Source: Rhizobium sp. BT03 (GTDB lineage Bacteria > Pseudomonadota > Alphaproteobacteria > Rhizobiales > Rhizobiaceae). Taken from it: a DNA stretch of 64,000 bases. This document shows, one piece after another, positions 19,801-29,361 of the stretch. Numbering within the stretch: position 1 is the stretch's first letter; every line of letters begins with the position of its first letter. Below the pieces are notes generated by a model. The model did no database searches and was not told the DNA's origin. It was given only the letters and a program-made list of their open reading frames with translations. The position numbers and the translations under genes were made by a program. The stretch lies in assembly GCF_030053155.1 (NCBI RefSeq), contig NZ_CP125645.1, forward strand, positions 229,101 to 293,100, given 5' to 3'.

Positions 19801-20823
19801 GCGACGTCGGGCACGCTGGGCTCGGCGCTCAACGGTACCTATGGCAGTCTCGTGCTCAATGCATCGGGCGCCTATACCTATACGATCAACGAGACCAATA
19901 CCGCCGTCCAGGGGCTGCGGCAGTCGACCAACACGCTGAGCGATGTCTTCAGCTACACGATGCGCGACAGCGCCGGCGCCACGGCCACGGCCAATCTGAC
20001 CGTCACCATCCATGGTGCCAACGACGCGCCGGTGCTGGCCGTCCAGACGGCTGGTCAGAATGCCACCGTCGGCACGGCCTTCTCCTTCGCCGTTCCGACG
20101 ACGACCTTCACCGATGTCGACAGCGGCGAGACGCTGACCTATTCGGCAACGGCCGCCGATGGCACGGCGCTGCCTGCCTGGCTGAGCTTCAATGCCACGA
20201 CGCGGACCTTCTCCGGCACGCCGACGACCGCTGGCACCTATGGCGTCAGGGTGACGGCGACGGATCTTGGCGGCCTTGCCGCCAATGAGAACTTCAACAT
20301 CACCGCCTCGGCGGCGGCGACGACCTACAGCCTGTTCAACGCCTCCAGCACGCCGGCCCAGACCAACCTCAATGATGGTCAGCAGCTCGAACTCGGCGTC
20401 AAGTTCCAGTCGAGCGTTGCCGGTGACGTGACCGGCATCAAGTTCTACCGCAGCGCCAACGATAACGGCCAGAATGTCGTCGACCTGTGGACCACGACGG
20501 GCACCAAGCTCGCCACCGCCACCTTCGCCGGCACCACCGGGAGCGGCTGGCAGACGGTGAACTTCTCAACCCCCGTCACCATCGCCGCCAACACGATCTA
20601 CGTCGCCTCCTATCACACCACCGGCGCTTACGTGGCAACTGACGGCTTCTTCGCCAGTGCCGTCACCAACGGTCCGTTGACGGCCCAATCAAGCGCGGTC
20701 GCCGGTGGCAACGGTGTCTATGCGTATGGCGGATCGGCCACGACAGGTCTCTTCCCGACCAACTCCTACGATTCATCGAATTACTATGCGGACGTGGTCT
20801 TCCGGCCGCAGCTCGTCGGGTGA
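13801..20823 (+). CDS. Giant modular protein with DMFase-like core, VCBS repeats and DUF4082 domains (probable type I secretion substrate)
   Basis: The protein is 2340 aa. Residues 1-340 are low in complexity. Residues ~345-845 resemble the large (beta) subunit of N,N-dimethylformamidase (opening with [15 protein letters not shown]; motifs GHDEYWS near 593 and FWSGNEVYW near 618). An Ig-like module covers ~847-940 and a first DUF4082 domain ~945-1100. Then come two 226-aa VCBS/cadherin-like units (~1114 and ~1340), a second DUF4082 (~1560), two more units (~1730 and ~1956) and a third DUF4082 (~2176-2340). There is no Sec signal and no RTX nonapeptide. The C-terminus (VVFRPQLVG) matches that of the second giant, consistent with C-terminal type I export. 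A GTPase gene follows after 95 bp. The function is unknown; adhesion or a secreted enzyme are options. Confidence 0.75.
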   Translation: MYRNARRWTSRSLLLDSLVPRWLTVGGKERPRKPAGKNGDSAQLAAAVQTADGNKQALLVGDPHKEAALNEHEAGQSAGVNGDADGRADDSLVAPPLPDAFTINREIGERSGDRAASVLSVHTPDFAHVERNANGVAFGAASPLYRTYAGMNLIGDDPLAPYLPQAPTPAGSGHDSAAVVGERAHSGNVVILESSPSAQASAQHAGANSLAFGMPFGVCGCGYFTSPTRILDWAHGGAMLQQDGQLAGTKLTEGPDYVSALKRAIGASVSDPLLDRNLSPLSGWRGTANWTESTVLAGSLPGGGETGTGNSTSKGIGILSGSVTTPPSTQRSLTTQNLAAAAAASNPIVLENQKQGNPESEWGIDGAGSTNIEGFATDISVDNGKTISFKINTNSTNYRIDIYRLGYYGGMGARKVATMQHTGLQTQPSPLRNATTGTVDAGNWAVSASWTVPDDAVSGVYIAKLVRQDGTSGENHIPFIVRDDDSHSDIVFQTADETWQAYNGWGGANFYGGNGPATGQGAGRAYAVSYNRPIATRGGVGTYAGPQDYLFGAEYAGISWLEQNGYDVSYMSGVDVDRYGSLLLNHKTYVDAGHDEYWSGQQRTNVEAARDAGVNLMFWSGNEVYWRTRWGNAYSADGTPYRTLISYKETWSPSASIDPSNEWTGTFRDPRLSPPAIGGGNPENSLTGQLFKVDDVGSNLAAITVKYDDANLRFWRNTSVANLQPGQTATLTKNYLGYEWDEAVDNGFDPAGLVKLSSTTLPVSTYLLDYGNTTGNATSTHNLTLYRAPSGALVFGAGTVYWAWGLSDNHDLQATPTDPRVQQAMVNLLADMGIQPGTLQSGLVATTASSDHTAPTSVITVPATATVGSTVTITGTATDTGGGVIAAVEVSTDNGASWHPATGDENWTYTWSPQTAGTYTIRSRAVDDNVNLETPSAGRTVTVSGPNYTSLFGSATPAVVNTNDSAAVELGVKFQTSVAGTVTGIRFYKGDLDTGTHTGSLWSSTGTRLATLTFTNETTSGWQTAYFTSPVALTVGQTYTASYHTNTGHYSTSTNYFTSNVTSGPLTAPASGNGVYRYGNNSLFPSTTFQSTNYWVDVMFTTPSSNTTPTAVADAGDATEKGGVANGSGGAVASGNVLTNDTDPNAGDTKTVTAVVFGATSGTLGSALNGTYGSLVLNASGAYTYTINETNTAVQGLRQSTNTLSDVFSYTMRDSAGATATANLTVTIHGANDAPVLAVQTAGQNATVGTAFSFAVPTTTFTDVDSGETLTYSATAADGTALPAWLSFNATTRTFSGTPTTAGTYGVRVTATDLGGLAANETFNIAVSTPGNTPPTAVADAGDATEKGGVANGSGGAVASGNVLTNDTDPNAGDTKTVTAVVFGATSGTLGSALNGTYGSLVLNASGAYTYTINETNTAVQGLRQSTNTLSDVFSYTMRDSAGATATANLTVTIHGANDAPVLAVQTAGQNATVGTAFSFAVPTTTFTDVDSGETLTYSATAADGTALPAWLSFNATTRTFSGTPTTAGTYGVRVTATDLGGLAANENFNITASAAATTYSLFNASSTPAQTNLNDGQQLELGVKFQSSVAGDVTGIKFYRSANDNGQNVVDLWTTTGTKLATATFAGTTGSGWQTVNFSTPVTIAANTIYVASYHTTGAYVATDNFFTAAVTSGPLTASASGNGVYTYGGSATAGIFPNATYAAANYYADVVFRPASTAPNTTPTAVADAGDATEKGGVANGSGGVVASGNVLTNDTDPDSGDTKTVTAVVFGATSGTLGSALNGTYGSLVLNASGAYTYTINETNTAVQGLRQSTNTLSDVFSYTMRDSAGATATANLTVTIHGANDAPVLAVQTAGQNATVGTAFSFAVPTTTFTDVDSGETLTYSATAADGTALPAWLSFNATTRTFSGTPTTAGTYGVRVTATDLGGLAANETFNIAVSTPGNTPPTAVADAGDATEKGGVANGSGGAVASGNVLTNDTDPNAGDTKTVTAVVFGATSGTLGSALNGTYGSLVLNASGAYTYTINETNTAVQGLRQSTNTLSDVFSYTMRDSAGATATANLTVTIHGANDAPVLAVQTAGQNATVGTAFSFAVPTTTFTDVDSGETLTYSATAADGTALPAWLSFNATTRTFSGTPTTAGTYGVRVTATDLGGLAANENFNITASAAATTYSLFNASSTPAQTNLNDGQQLELGVKFQSSVAGDVTGIKFYRSANDNGQNVVDLWTTTGTKLATATFAGTTGSGWQTVNFSTPVTIAANTIYVASYHTTGAYVATDGFFASAVTNGPLTAQSSAVAGGNGVYAYGGSATTGLFPTNSYDSSNYYADVVFRPQLVG
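17141..20820 (+). repeat. Near-identical tandem repeats inside the giant gene (678-bp units in a 1848-bp duplication)
   Basis: Four VCBS/cadherin-like units of 678 bp begin at 17141, 17819, 18989 and 19667. Units 1 and 2 plus a DUF4082 module form a block repeated after 1848 bp as units 3 and 4 plus a DUF4082 module. The DNA is nearly identical, including silent positions. The differences I see are a few changes at the start of unit 3 and divergence near the end of the final DUF4082 module. Confidence 0.9.
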
Positions 20824-20918
20824 AGCAAAGGTTAGGGACGGTTTCGAATGAGGCTGATACGACGCAAATGCTGGCCGCGGCGAGGGGCGCTCCGACCGTC
20901 CACATTCGGGGAATGCCG

Positions 20919-22103
20919 ATGAGCAGGATCGAGCGGCTCCCGGTAACCGTGCTGGCCGGCTTCCTCGGCGCCGGCAAGACGACGCTTCTCAGCCACGTCC
21001 TGAATAACCGTCAGGGCCTGCGGGTTGCTGTCATCGTCAACGATATGAGCGAAGTGAACATAGACGCCAGTCTCATTCGAGACGGCGGCTGCAACCTGTC
21101 GCAGACGACGGAGACATTGATCGAGCTCAGCAACGGCTGCATATGCTGCACCCTGCGCAACGACCTTCTGACGGAAGTACGGCGGCTGGCCGAAGAGCGG
21201 CGATACGACTATCTGTTGATCGAAGGCACCGGTATCGCCGAGCCGCGCCCCATTGCGGCAACCTTTTCCTTCCGCGACGAGAACGGCGTCTCGCTCGCCG
21301 ATTTTGCCAGGCTCGACACGATGGTCACCGTGGTCGACGCGGCAAACCTGTTAGCCGACTACAGCAGTGCCGATCTGCTTGCCGACCGCGGCCTGCAGCG
21401 GGACGGCGAGGATCGGCGCACCCTCATAGACCTGCTGGTGGATCAGATCGAGTTTGCCGATGTCGTCGTCATCAACAAGATCTCGGACGCGACAGATGAG
21501 GTCCGCGCTGAGGTGAGCAAGATCGTGACGTCTCTCAACCCGGATGCGCTCCAGGTGGAGACGGATTTCGGCAAGATATCGCTTCCGACCGTCCTCAATA
21601 CCGCCCTCTTCGATGAAGCAAAGGCAGCTGCGCATCCCCTGTGGCACAAGGAATTGTACAGCCCGGATGAGCATGTTCCTGAGACGGAGGAATACGGAGT
21701 CTCGAGTTTTGTCTATCGCACCAGGCGTCCCTTCGATCCCATGCGGTTTCGGGCATTCCTGGATGAGCCCTGGCCTGGAGTGCTGCGCGCCAAGGGCCAT
21801 TTCTGGCTTGCCACGCGCCCGCGTCATGTGGGCCTGATGTCGGCTGCCGGGATCCAGCGGCGCTGCGAGCCGATGGGGCTCTGGTGGGCCGCCGTGCCCC
21901 GGCAGGATTGGCCGAGCCATCAGCAGTTTCGTCAGCAGCTCGAGAGCCGCTGGGACAGCGCCTGGGGCGACCGTCGGCAGGAATTGGTTTTTATCGGCGT
22001 CGGCATGGACGAGACAGGTGTGCGCACCGCGCTGGACGGATGCCTCGCCAGCGCCGATCCGCGCGACTGGGCCACCCTCGAAGATCCGTTTCCGGCCTGG
22101 TAA
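20919..22103 (+). CDS. CobW/G3E-family (COG0523) GTPase, putative metallochaperone, copy 1
   Basis: The 394-aa protein has Walker [10 protein letters not shown] (residues ~14-22), the COG0523 metal-binding CxCC motif GCICCTLR (C74, C76, C77), the [10 protein letters not shown] switch region and a C-terminal CobW domain. The GTP-specificity element reads NKISD rather than NKxD. COG0523 proteins are GTP-dependent chaperones or inserters for zinc, cobalt, iron or nitrile-hydratase metal centres. I chose the ATG at 20919 (SD CGGGGA); an upstream GTG at 20820 overlaps the giant gene but has no SD. The gene is co-directional with the giant gene and its paralogue follows the second giant gene, so a role tied to these proteins is likely but unproven. 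Confidence 0.82.
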   Translation: MSRIERLPVTVLAGFLGAGKTTLLSHVLNNRQGLRVAVIVNDMSEVNIDASLIRDGGCNLSQTTETLIELSNGCICCTLRNDLLTEVRRLAEERRYDYLLIEGTGIAEPRPIAATFSFRDENGVSLADFARLDTMVTVVDAANLLADYSSADLLADRGLQRDGEDRRTLIDLLVDQIEFADVVVINKISDATDEVRAEVSKIVTSLNPDALQVETDFGKISLPTVLNTALFDEAKAAAHPLWHKELYSPDEHVPETEEYGVSSFVYRTRRPFDPMRFRAFLDEPWPGVLRAKGHFWLATRPRHVGLMSAAGIQRRCEPMGLWWAAVPRQDWPSHQQFRQQLESRWDSAWGDRRQELVFIGVGMDETGVRTALDGCLASADPRDWATLEDPFPAW

Positions 22104-22135
22104 CACGGGGCGGCGCCGGACAACGCTCGAGTTAG

Positions 22136-22152
22136 CCGGCTGGGACAGCCGG
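22136..22152. terminator. Weak stem-loop downstream of GTPase copy 1
   Basis: A 6-bp CCGGCT/AGCCGG stem with a GGGAC loop lies 33 bases after the GTPase stop, with a modest T-rich stretch nearby. It may be a weak terminator before the second giant gene or only a processing site. The rest of the 215-bp gap shows no gene. Confidence 0.3.
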
Positions 22153-22318
22153 ACCGAACCAGCATTCCTTTTCCCGCCGTGAGGCACTCGGCAGGGAGCC
22201 GTCGGCAACTTTGGGGCCTTGTCGGCCGGTATGGGGTGAGGGTCATCATATTGGAGTAGGGGCTACCTCCCACATACCCCGGATTGCTGTCGTACGTTCC
22301 CTTCGCAAAGGTGCCAGA

Positions 22319-25300
22319 ATGAACGTCTTGCTACAGCGGTCGAAGGGCCGGCCGATGCGGAAGGGGACGCCGCTGATGCGGAGAATTCATGTGGGTAATC
22401 GTGAGTATCTGAGTACATTTGGTGGGGCGTTGAGTATCTGTCGTGCACCCTCTGCCTGGAGCGCAGTCCTTGCCTCCGCGACGGTCGTGTCGTCGAGAAG
22501 TACCGATGGTGCCCCGACCTTTGCCAATCAGGGCAGCGCCACCGTCCAATCCTCCTTCACCGGCACGGTCACATCTTCCCTGATATCTTCAGGCGACATG
22601 CAATCGTCTCCGGCACCGTCGACGGCGATGCCGGCGCCTGCTGCCGATGGCGGCGCGCAGGACACGTCCACGAAGACGGCGTCGGTCGCGTCGGTCTTCC
22701 AGACGCCTTCCTCCACATTGCAACGCACCGTGCTTGGCCCGGATCCGGCCGAGGAGGCTGCGGCACTGCCTGCCGCCCCCGCGCTTACGGGTGTTACCAG
22801 CGATATCGATACCGGCAGCGCCGAAACGGCGGCGCCGGTCAGTTCTTCCAGCAGTGTCGGCACAACTTCGTTGCGCCTTCAGGCCTCGATAGCATCCATG
22901 TCGGTGGAGCCGAGCCAGGACGTTTCTGCTGAGACTGCCGCGGCCCCGGCAGCACTGGCGGCGCCGGCGGCGGCCGCAGCGGCAGCAGTGACGCCCAACA
23001 AGATCGCGCTCGAAAACCTGAAGCAGGGCAACCCGATCAGCGAATGGGGCCTGGAGGGCGACGGCGGCGGCACCATCCAGGGCTTCGCCACCGAAATCAG
23101 CACCAATATCGGTCAGACGGTCGATTTCAAGATCGCCACGGATTCCACCCATTATCGCATCGATATCTACCGCATGGGTTATTATGGCGGGGCCGGCGCG
23201 CGCAAGGTCGACTCGATCGAGCAGCAGCTGACCACGGCGCAGATCCAGCCGCATCCGATCGTCGACATGTCGCTCGGCCTCATCGATTGCGGCAACTGGT
23301 CGGTTTCGGCCAGCTGGCAGATCCCTGCCGATGCCGTCTCCGGCGTCTACTTCGCCAAGCTGGTGCGCGAGGATGGCACCGAGGATGCCGGCATCATCCC
23401 CTTCGTCGTGCGCGACGATGCCTCGACCAGCGATATCGTCTTCCAGACGTCGGACACGACCTGGCAGGCCTATAATGCCTGGGGCGGCGCCAGCCTCTAT
23501 TACGGCGAAGTGCCCGTCGACCCGGCCGCCATGATCGGCTACCTGCCGCCGAACTGCAGCTGCGGCCTGACGGCCATCGGCCGCGCCTCGGCCGTCAGCT
23601 ATAATAGACCGATCATCACCAATACGAGCCCGATCGGCGGCTCGCACGATTACGTCTTCGGCGTCGAATCCTCTGCCATCTCGTGGCTGGAGCAGAACGG
23701 CTACGACGTTTCCTATATTTCCGGCGTCGATGCGGCGCGCAGCGGCACGCTGCTGCTCAACCACGATGCCTATCTCTCCGTCGGCCATGACGAATACTGG
23801 TCTGCCGAACAGCGCGCCAATGTCGAGGCGGCGCGCGATGCCGGTGTCAACCTCGCCTTCTGGAGCGGCAACGAGTGCTACTGGAAGGTCCGCTGGGAAA
23901 GCAGCATCGACGGCAGCGGCCAGGCCTACCGCACCATGGTCTGCTACAAGGAAACCTGGGGCACGAGCACGGATCCGAGCAACGTCGGCACCGGCACGTG
24001 GCGCGATCCGCGTTATGCCGATGCGGGGCAGGAGCCGGAGAATTCGCTGACCGGCACGATGTTCCAGGTGGACAGCTACCGCCAGGATACGATCTCCATC
24101 CCCTACGACTATTCCAACCTGCGCTTCTGGCGTAACACCGATGTCGCCGAGCTGCAGGAGGGTGATACCTACAATCTGGTGCAGAACCTGCTCGGCTACG
24201 AATGGGATTCCGACGTCGAGAACGGCTTCCGCCCGGACGGGCTGATCAACCTGTCGCTCTCCTCCATCGCTGTGAGCACCTATCTGCGTGATTACGGCAC
24301 GACGGTCGGCGATGCGGTGGCGACCCATAGCCTCACCATGTACCGGGCGGAAAGCGGCGCGCTGGTCTTCGGCGCCGGCACCGTCTTCTGGTCCTGGGGG
24401 CTGAGTGACAATCATCAGGGTCCGGCCACGTCGACCGATCGCAACGTCCAGCAGGCGATGGTCAACATGTTCGCGGACATGGGCATCCAGCCGACGACGC
24501 TGGATGCGAGCCTGATCCTCGCGACCCAATCGACCGACACGCTGAAGCCGACCTCGTCGATCAGCTCGCCGATCGTCGGCGCAAGCTTCGTCGAAGGGCA
24601 GCACGTGACGATATCAGGCACGGCGCAGGATTTCGGCGGCGGCATCATTGCCGGCGTCGAGGTTTCCACCGATGGCGGCCAGCACTGGTTCAAGGCCACC
24701 GGCCGAGAGAGCTGGAGCTATAACTGGGTCGTGCAGGCAAGCGGCACCTATACGATCCTGTCGCGCGCCGTCGACGACAGCGTCAACATGGAGGCGCCAT
24801 CGGCCGGCAAGCAGGTCACCGTCACCCTGCCGGGAACGCAAGGCCTCTGGACCTTGGCGGAGAAACCGACTGTCGAAATGGCGATCGATCCCAATTCCGT
24901 CGAGCTCGGCCTGCGCTTCCAGGCGACGACGGCAGGCTATGTGGAAGGCATCCGCTTCTACAAGGGCTTCCACGATATCGGCGACCATGTCGTCAGCCTC
25001 TGGAGAGCCGACGGAACTTTGCTGGCAACGGGTGTCTCGGTCGGCGAGTCGCTCTCCGGCTGGCAAACGGTGATCTTCTCCAGCCCGATCCAGATTGCCG
25101 CCGGCACGACCTATGTGGCCTCCTATCACACCGACGGTTTCTATTCGGCCACCGATAATTATTTCGGCAGCACCTATGCCAGTGGCGCGCTGAAGGCCGT
25201 CGACGGCGGCGGCGTCTACGCTTATGGCGACAATGCCGGCACATTCCCCGGCCAGAGCCCCGGCACCGGCACCAACTACTGGGTCGATGTGGTCTTCGAT

Positions 25301-27661
25301 GCCGGGCCCAACAGCGCGCCGGTTGCGACCGACGATGCCGGGCTGACCATCACCCGCAACGACAGCGTCGTCATCTCGATCGCCTCGCTCATCGGAAACG
25401 ATACGGATCCCAACGGCGATGCGATGACGATTTCGGCCGTCGGCAATGCCGTCAACGGCACGGTAACGCTCAACAAGCAGAACGGCACCGTCATCTTCAC
25501 GCCGACCAACGATTATTCGGGGCCGGCAAGCTTCAGCTACACGCTGTCGGACGGGCGCGGCGGCACGGACCAGGGCAATGTCAGCCTCACCGTAAACCAG
25601 GGCCCTGCCGGGGAAACACTGTTTACCTCGAGCGAAGGGCCGACGGGCGCAAGTTATAACGAGGGCCAGTCGCTGGAACTCGGCATGCGGTTCTCCGCTT
25701 CGTCGAGCGGCATGGTGACCGGCGTTCGCTTCTACAAGGCATCAGGCGATACCGGCCCGCATACCGGCTCGCTGTGGACGGCGGACGGCACACTGGTCGC
25801 GACCGTCACTTTCGCCGACAGCGGATCGCTGAGCGGCTGGCAGACTGCAACATTCTCGAACCCGGTGCATATCCTAGCCGGCACGACCTATGTCGCCTCC
25901 TACCACACGACCGACTCCTATGTGGCAACGGCAAACTATTTCACATCAGCCCATAGCAATGGTTCGCTGACGGCGCTTGCCGGCAGCAACGGCGTCTTTG
26001 CCGAGGGCACCGGTTTTCCGACCTCCAGCTACCAGTCGTCGAATTACTGGGTGGATGTCGTCTACAACCAGACGAGCAACGTGCTGCCGGTCGCCGCCAA
26101 TGACAATGGCTACACGACCTATTCCAGCACGGCGCTGTCGATTGCCGCAGCCAGCCTGCTTGCCAACGATACCGATGCCGATGGCGACCTGCTCAGCATC
26201 ACCGGCGTCAATGGTGCGGCCAACGGAACGGTGACCTTCAACAGCCAGACCAAGTCGGTCACGTTCACCCCGACGGCCGGTTATACGGGTGCGGCAAGCT
26301 TCTCCTATTCGATCTCGGACGGATTCGGCGGCACGGCATCCGCAACGGTCAGCCTCAATGTGGCTGCACCACCCGCGGGCGGCCCGACGTCAAGCCTGTT
26401 CACCGGCGCAGACACGTCGGGGGTTGCCGCCGCCAATGATCCCAATTCGGTCGAACTCGGCGTCAAGTTCATCGCTTCCGCCGGCGGTCAGATCACCGGG
26501 CTCACCTATTACAGGAGCGCCCAGGATACCGGCGCGCATGTCGGCTCGCTCTGGACGGCGGGTGGCCAGCTTCTGGCCCAGGCGACCTTCATCAACGAGA
26601 CGGCGAGCGGCTGGCAGACGGTTTCCTTCACCCAGCCGATCAATGTGACCGCCGGCGCCACCTATGTGGCGAGCTACCATTCGAACGGCTTCTATTCCGC
26701 AACGGCGAACTACTTCACGACGGATCATACGAACGGTGCGCTGACGGCGCCATCGAGCACGACGAGCGGCGGCAACGGCCTTTATGCCTATGGCACGAGC
26801 AGCCTGTTCCCGACCGCTTCCTACAATGCGAGCAATTACTGGGTCGACGTGGTCTATCAGCAGGGCGGCGCGCAGAATGCGGTTCCGGTCGCCGCCAATG
26901 ACAGCGGCTTTACGACCAATAGCGGCACGCCGATCACCATCCAGGCCTCGGCACTCCTGGCAAACGATACCGACGGCGATGGCGATGCGCTTGTCGTCAC
27001 CGGCGTCAGTGGCGCGGTCAACGGCTCGGTCGCCTACGATGCCCAGGCCCAGACCGTGACCTTCACGCCGACGGCAGGCTATTCGGGACCGGCAAGCTTC
27101 AGCTACGCGATATCGGACGGCAAGGGCGGCACGGCCTCGGCGCAGGTCGCGCTCACCATCAACAACCCGGCTGCAGGACCGGAGCAGAACCTCTTTGCAG
27201 CAAACGCGACGCCCTCGGTCGTCTCGGTCGCCGACAACCAACCGGTCAATCTCGGCATGAAATTCCAGGCCGATACGTCAGGCTGGATCACCGGCATCCG
27301 CTTCTACAAGGGAGCAGACAATACCGGCCCGCACAACGGCTATCTCTGGACCGCATCCGGCACGCTGCTCGGCAGCGTCACCTTCAACAACGAGACGGCC
27401 AGCGGCTGGCAGACTGCGCAGCTCACCCAGCAGATCGCGATCCAGGCGGATACGACCTACGTCGTTTCCTACTCGAGCAACGGCAACTATTCGGCATCAG
27501 GCAATTACTTTGCCAGCGACGTGACTAACGGCGATCTGAAGGCGCCCGGCGGCAGCAACGGCGTCTATGCCTATGGAGCGGGCGGATTGTTCCCGACAGC
27601 CAGCTATAACAGCACGAACTACTATGTTGATGTGGCGTTCAAACCACAGCTCGCAGCGTAA
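22319..27661 (+). CDS. Second giant modular protein with DMFase-like core, four DUF4082 and three cadherin-like domains
   Basis: The protein is about 1780 aa if started at the ATG at 22319, which follows an AAAGGTG site (a longer reading from 22211 is possible). After an Ala/Ser/Thr-rich N-terminus, residues ~227-728 match the dimethylformamidase-like core of the first giant (LENLKQGNPISEWGLEG; GHDEYWS near 489; FWSGNECYW near 514). An Ig-like module (~730-835) and DUF4082 domains at ~840, ~1099, ~1357 and ~1622 follow, separated by three cadherin-like modules with NDTDPNGD or NDTDGDGD calcium-type loops. Unlike the first giant, these repeats are diverged at DNA level. It ends DVAFKPQLAA, like its paralogue. 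It is probably exported by the downstream type I system; the biochemical role is unknown. Confidence 0.75.
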   Translation: MNVLLQRSKGRPMRKGTPLMRRIHVGNREYLSTFGGALSICRAPSAWSAVLASATVVSSRSTDGAPTFANQGSATVQSSFTGTVTSSLISSGDMQSSPAPSTAMPAPAADGGAQDTSTKTASVASVFQTPSSTLQRTVLGPDPAEEAAALPAAPALTGVTSDIDTGSAETAAPVSSSSSVGTTSLRLQASIASMSVEPSQDVSAETAAAPAALAAPAAAAAAAVTPNKIALENLKQGNPISEWGLEGDGGGTIQGFATEISTNIGQTVDFKIATDSTHYRIDIYRMGYYGGAGARKVDSIEQQLTTAQIQPHPIVDMSLGLIDCGNWSVSASWQIPADAVSGVYFAKLVREDGTEDAGIIPFVVRDDASTSDIVFQTSDTTWQAYNAWGGASLYYGEVPVDPAAMIGYLPPNCSCGLTAIGRASAVSYNRPIITNTSPIGGSHDYVFGVESSAISWLEQNGYDVSYISGVDAARSGTLLLNHDAYLSVGHDEYWSAEQRANVEAARDAGVNLAFWSGNECYWKVRWESSIDGSGQAYRTMVCYKETWGTSTDPSNVGTGTWRDPRYADAGQEPENSLTGTMFQVDSYRQDTISIPYDYSNLRFWRNTDVAELQEGDTYNLVQNLLGYEWDSDVENGFRPDGLINLSLSSIAVSTYLRDYGTTVGDAVATHSLTMYRAESGALVFGAGTVFWSWGLSDNHQGPATSTDRNVQQAMVNMFADMGIQPTTLDASLILATQSTDTLKPTSSISSPIVGASFVEGQHVTISGTAQDFGGGIIAGVEVSTDGGQHWFKATGRESWSYNWVVQASGTYTILSRAVDDSVNMEAPSAGKQVTVTLPGTQGLWTLAEKPTVEMAIDPNSVELGLRFQATTAGYVEGIRFYKGFHDIGDHVVSLWRADGTLLATGVSVGESLSGWQTVIFSSPIQIAAGTTYVASYHTDGFYSATDNYFGSTYASGALKAVDGGGVYAYGDNAGTFPGQSPGTGTNYWVDVVFDAGPNSAPVATDDAGLTITRNDSVVISIASLIGNDTDPNGDAMTISAVGNAVNGTVTLNKQNGTVIFTPTNDYSGPASFSYTLSDGRGGTDQGNVSLTVNQGPAGETLFTSSEGPTGASYNEGQSLELGMRFSASSSGMVTGVRFYKASGDTGPHTGSLWTADGTLVATVTFADSGSLSGWQTATFSNPVHILAGTTYVASYHTTDSYVATANYFTSAHSNGSLTALAGSNGVFAEGTGFPTSSYQSSNYWVDVVYNQTSNVLPVAANDNGYTTYSSTALSIAAASLLANDTDADGDLLSITGVNGAANGTVTFNSQTKSVTFTPTAGYTGAASFSYSISDGFGGTASATVSLNVAAPPAGGPTSSLFTGADTSGVAAANDPNSVELGVKFIASAGGQITGLTYYRSAQDTGAHVGSLWTAGGQLLAQATFINETASGWQTVSFTQPINVTAGATYVASYHSNGFYSATANYFTTDHTNGALTAPSSTTSGGNGLYAYGTSSLFPTASYNASNYWVDVVYQQGGAQNAVPVAANDSGFTTNSGTPITIQASALLANDTDGDGDALVVTGVSGAVNGSVAYDAQAQTVTFTPTAGYSGPASFSYAISDGKGGTASAQVALTINNPAAGPEQNLFAANATPSVVSVADNQPVNLGMKFQADTSGWITGIRFYKGADNTGPHNGYLWTASGTLLGSVTFNNETASGWQTAQLTQQIAIQADTTYVVSYSSNGNYSASGNYFASDVTNGDLKAPGGSNGVYAYGAGGLFPTASYNSTNYYVDVAFKPQLAA

Positions 27662-27710
27662 AGCCCGCGAGGATGCAAGGCCAAGCATGCTGTAAAGAGT
27701 GAGAGTTTCG

Positions 27711-28943
27711 ATGATGGGTGCAGACAACAGATTGCCCGTAACGGTTCTCGCCGGGTTTCTCGGCGCCGGCAAGACGACTGTCCTCAATCATGTCCTGAGC
27801 AATCGGGAGGGCCGCCGGGTTGCCGTCATCGTCAACGATATGAGCGAGGTCAACATCGATGCGGAGCTCGTGCGCGAGGGGGGAGCAGATCTCTCGCGCA
27901 CCGACGAGACGCTGGTAGAGCTTACCAATGGATGCATCTGCTGCACCTTGCGCGACGATCTCCTGAGCGAAGTGCGCCGGCTCGCAGCTGCGGGCCGTTT
28001 CGACTATCTGCTGATCGAGGGCACCGGCATTGCCGAGCCGCTGCCTGTTGCCGCGACCTTCTCCTTCCGCGACGAAAGCGGGGCGGCCCTCTGCGACGTG
28101 GCGCGTCTCGACACGATGGTCTGCGTCGTCGATGCGGTCAATCTTCTCACAGACTACCAGAGCGCCGAGTTCCTTGCCGATCGCGGCGAAAGGCGTGACG
28201 GGGATGATGAGCGCAAGCTCGTGGAACTGCTCGTCGAGCAGATCGAATTTTCCGATGTCGTCATCATCAACAAGGCAGGCGACGTGCCGTGCGCCGACCT
28301 TGCCGAGGTTCGCCGGGTCGTCGCGGCGCTCAATCCGGAAGCTCGGGTCATCGAGGCGGTCTTCGGCCAGGTGCCGCTTGGGGCGATCCTGGATACCGGC
28401 CTCTTCAGCGAGGCGAAGGCCGCCCGCCATCCGCTCTGGCACAAGGAACTCTTCGGCTGGGGCGATCATGTGCCGGAGACCGAGGAATACGGCATAAGAA
28501 GCTTCGTCTATCGCAGCCGCCGGCCCTTCCATCCCCTGAGGCTCAAGGATTTCCTCGACCGGAAATGGGCGGGCCTCATCCGCGCAAAGGGTCATTTCTG
28601 GCTGGCGACGAGGCCTGATGAGATCGGCCTTCTGTCGATTGCCGGCACCCAGTGCCGGATCGAGACCAGGGGCTACTGGTGGGCCTCGGTGCCGCGGGTG
28701 CAATGGCCGCGCTTTCCGCAGTTCCGCCAGCTCATCGACCGGCATTGGGACGATGTCTGGGGAGACCGCCGTCAGGAACTCGTCTTCATCGGTTCCGGCT
28801 TCGACGAGGAAGCGATCCGCGCTGCTCTCGGTTATTGCCTGATCGGAGAGGAGACGGGTTTCGATCCGCAGACCGCCGTCGGCATTCGCGATCCGTTTCC
28901 GGCCTGGCAGCACGGACATATCCCTGCGCATTCAAATAGTTAG
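27711..28943 (+). CDS. CobW/G3E-family (COG0523) GTPase, putative metallochaperone, copy 2
   Basis: The protein, about 410 aa, is a close paralogue of the GTPase at 20919-22103. It has Walker [10 protein letters not shown], the CxCC motif in [24 protein letters not shown] and a C-terminal CobW domain; the specificity element is NKAGD. The start could be ATG 27711, ATG 27714 or a GTG at 27699; a GAGAG site favours 27711. It begins 49 bp after the second giant gene, repeating the giant-then-GTPase order seen at 13801-22103, which points to duplication of a two-gene module. No His-rich metal-storage stretch is present. The metal and client protein are unknown. Confidence 0.82.
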   Translation: MMGADNRLPVTVLAGFLGAGKTTVLNHVLSNREGRRVAVIVNDMSEVNIDAELVREGGADLSRTDETLVELTNGCICCTLRDDLLSEVRRLAAAGRFDYLLIEGTGIAEPLPVAATFSFRDESGAALCDVARLDTMVCVVDAVNLLTDYQSAEFLADRGERRDGDDERKLVELLVEQIEFSDVVIINKAGDVPCADLAEVRRVVAALNPEARVIEAVFGQVPLGAILDTGLFSEAKAARHPLWHKELFGWGDHVPETEEYGIRSFVYRSRRPFHPLRLKDFLDRKWAGLIRAKGHFWLATRPDEIGLLSIAGTQCRIETRGYWWASVPRVQWPRFPQFRQLIDRHWDDVWGDRRQELVFIGSGFDEEAIRAALGYCLIGEETGFDPQTAVGIRDPFPAWQHGHIPAHSNS

Positions 28944-29009
28944 AGTGTTCCAAGGAACGCAAGACGCCCTGAGTGAAGACGTTTTGATTATCAACCGGAG
29001 GAGAGAACA

Positions 29010-29318
29010 ATGAGCAACGAACTTTATGCAGACGGCATCGGCGAAATCACCATTACGGGAACGATCGTGCGCATCGACCTGATGTCGCTTTCGGCAACCG
29101 ATCGTGACGACAACAACAACCCGAAGCCGGTCTTCCGCCAGCGCATCATCATGCCTGTCGATGCTTTCGCCAATGCGGTGGATCTGATGCAGAAGGCGCT
29201 CGGCGGGTTGGTCGAAGCGGGTGCGGTCCGTCGTATCGGCGATATGTCGGCGGCGGCGGCTGCCGATATCCAGTCGGCGCCGGCCGGCGCTTCGAACGCT
29301 TCGCCGAACTTCAACTGA
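29010..29318 (+). CDS. Small protein of unknown function next to the secretion genes
   Basis: The 102-aa protein has a very strong ribosome binding site (GGAGGAGAG) before the ATG at 29010. It predicts as beta strands followed by a helix, with an Ala/Ser/Asn-rich tail, no signal peptide and no membrane segment. The layout (two strands, then R-x-R-I-x-M-P and a helix with repeated Leu) loosely recalls DUF3467-type proteins, but I would not assign the family. It lies between the second GTPase and the type I secretion ABC transporter on the same strand, so it may be an accessory chaperone or regulator of secretion. This is inference from position only. Confidence 0.65.
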   Translation: MSNELYADGIGEITITGTIVRIDLMSLSATDRDDNNNPKPVFRQRIIMPVDAFANAVDLMQKALGGLVEAGAVRRIGDMSAAAAADIQSAPAGASNASPNFN

Positions 29319-29361
29319 CAAAACGAATATTGACTCGGTCTCTTATTGTTTCGGGTGGGCC

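Noticed and set aside
16975..20013. Repeated Arg-rich antisense ORFs in the giant gene
   Set aside because: They repeat because the sense DNA repeats; composition is typical of antisense GC-rich shadows.
17141..20820. Possible CRISPR-like array
   Set aside because: The repeats are 678 and 1848 bp long, in frame and coding; there are no short repeats with unique spacers and no cas genes.
22589..24604. Long minus-strand ORF (671 codons) opposite the second giant gene
   Set aside because: It is the antisense shadow of strongly biased plus-strand coding sequence, with Arg/Gly/Asp-rich composition and no recognisable domain.
13801..27661. RTX toxin-type substrates
   Set aside because: No GGxGxDxUx nonapeptides were found; the aspartate-rich NDTD loops belong to VCBS/cadherin-like modules.
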